Assembly: GCA_946482115.1 (NCBI GenBank)
Contig: CAMLQP010000003.1
Location: forward strand, 1-37,914
Direction: 5' to 3'
DNA from: an uncultured Comamonadaceae bacterium
GTDB lineage: Bacteria > Pseudomonadota > Gammaproteobacteria > Burkholderiales > Burkholderiaceae
Length of the DNA: 37,914 bases
In this document: one piece after another, positions 37,572-37,914 of the stretch
Numbering within the stretch: the stretch's first letter is position 1
How the letters are laid out: every line of letters begins with the position of its first letter
Translations under genes and position numbers: made by a program
Notes under the pieces: generated by a model
The model's input: the letters and a program-made list of their open reading frames with translations, nothing else
Told to the model about the DNA's origin: nothing
Databases searched by the model: none

Positions 37572-37914
37572 TGGACCTGGCCGACCTTGGCGCCACCGCC
37601 CGTCACATCATCGGCTTGTCCAAGCGCTCGCAAGGCGTCTCGGCCGCCGAGGTGGAAGCCACGTGCTTTCTGTCGCGCAACGAAGCGGAGAAGTGCCTGG
37701 CCGGCCTGGCGCAGCTTGGCCACTTGCAGCCCACCGGCCGCGGCCGCTACGTCGACGCGGCGCGCATCGTGGCACCCACCAGGGTGCCACCAGCTCCACC
37801 TGCGCCGGCACCGCCCGCCACGGCGCACCAGGCGCCCGCGCTGTCACCCATCGGCGCGCCGGTAAGGGGCGAGCCCGCACGCGCGCGCGGCGGCCCGGCC
37901 GCCTGGCGCCCTGC
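37571..37914 (+). CDS. Winged-helix-like protein, runs off the right end (continues at base 1)
   Basis: The frame is open from ATG 37571 to the window end (114 codons). Residues 1-62 look like a winged helix: ARHIIGLSKRSQGVSAAEVEATCFLSRNEAEKCLAGLAQLGHLQPTGRGRYVDAARI, in which helix, turn and wing can be followed. A Pro/Ala-rich linker follows (TRVPPAPPAPAPPATA). Joined to bases 1-58 it would be 133 residues and end just before the integrase. A small DNA-binding protein directly before a serine integrase is a good candidate for the recombination directionality factor; this is inference. Confidence 0.7.
   Translation, partial: MDLADLGATARHIIGLSKRSQGVSAAEVEATCFLSRNEAEKCLAGLAQLGHLQPTGRGRYVDAARIVAPTRVPPAPPAPAPPATAHQAPALSPIGAPVRGEPARARGGPAAWRP

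Noticed and set aside
1..37914. CRISPR arrays, tRNA genes and insertion sequences
   Set aside because: None seen by eye. The dispersed palindrome copies are kilobases apart, not an array, and no transposase was recognised.

Overview
The window reads as a complete temperate siphophage genome, or a prophage that fills the window, from a GC-rich host. Nearly every base is coding and genes are joined by ATGA, GTGA or TGATG overlaps. It has HK97-type packaging and head genes, a long non-contractile tail, a lysis cassette and a lambda-style immunity region. The last reading frame (from 37571) is open at base 37914. If the ends are joined it stays open through bases 1-58 and stops ten bases before the integrase GTG, so I infer a circular or circularly permuted genome of 37,914 bp. 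High GC, the gene repertoire and a P2-type CII protein suggest a betaproteobacterial host, perhaps Comamonadaceae or Burkholderiales; this is inference only.

Layout. Bases 68-1678 (+) encode a large serine integrase. It converges on the leftward (-) late operon, which is read from high to low coordinates. From cro (33989) that strand holds: cro, CII, two small early proteins, a large Toprim/VapE-type primase-helicase, a Q82-type antiterminator, a promoter-terminator pair, HNH endonuclease, TerS, TerL, portal, ClpP-like head protease and major capsid protein. Next comes an unusual cassette of adhesin or decoration-like proteins (17557-21673). Then follow connectors and tail completion proteins, the tail tube, a frameshifted tail assembly chaperone pair, a 1528-residue tape measure, tail tip and receptor-binding proteins, two holins, an M15 endolysin and Rz/Rz1. 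Two accessory genes end the strand.

The immunity region (33750-34916) resembles lambda. The repressor (34038) and an exported protein in the rex position (34445) are transcribed together. They are flanked by two outward-pointing promoters that carry the same operator, TGTAA-N6-TTACA, in inverted orientation. One drives cro and the lytic genes leftward. The other drives a rightward operon of small orphan genes (34916-37571), a dNMP kinase, a winged-helix-like gene that crosses the window ends, and the integrase.

Points of note: a 16-bp near-palindrome (GTRCAGRCGYCTGYAC) occurs about ten times across the genome; a -1 slippery heptamer (AAATTTT) joins the tail chaperone frames; hairpins bracket the capsid and tail tube genes; and a roughly 17-residue repeat is shared by three consecutive decoration-like genes.
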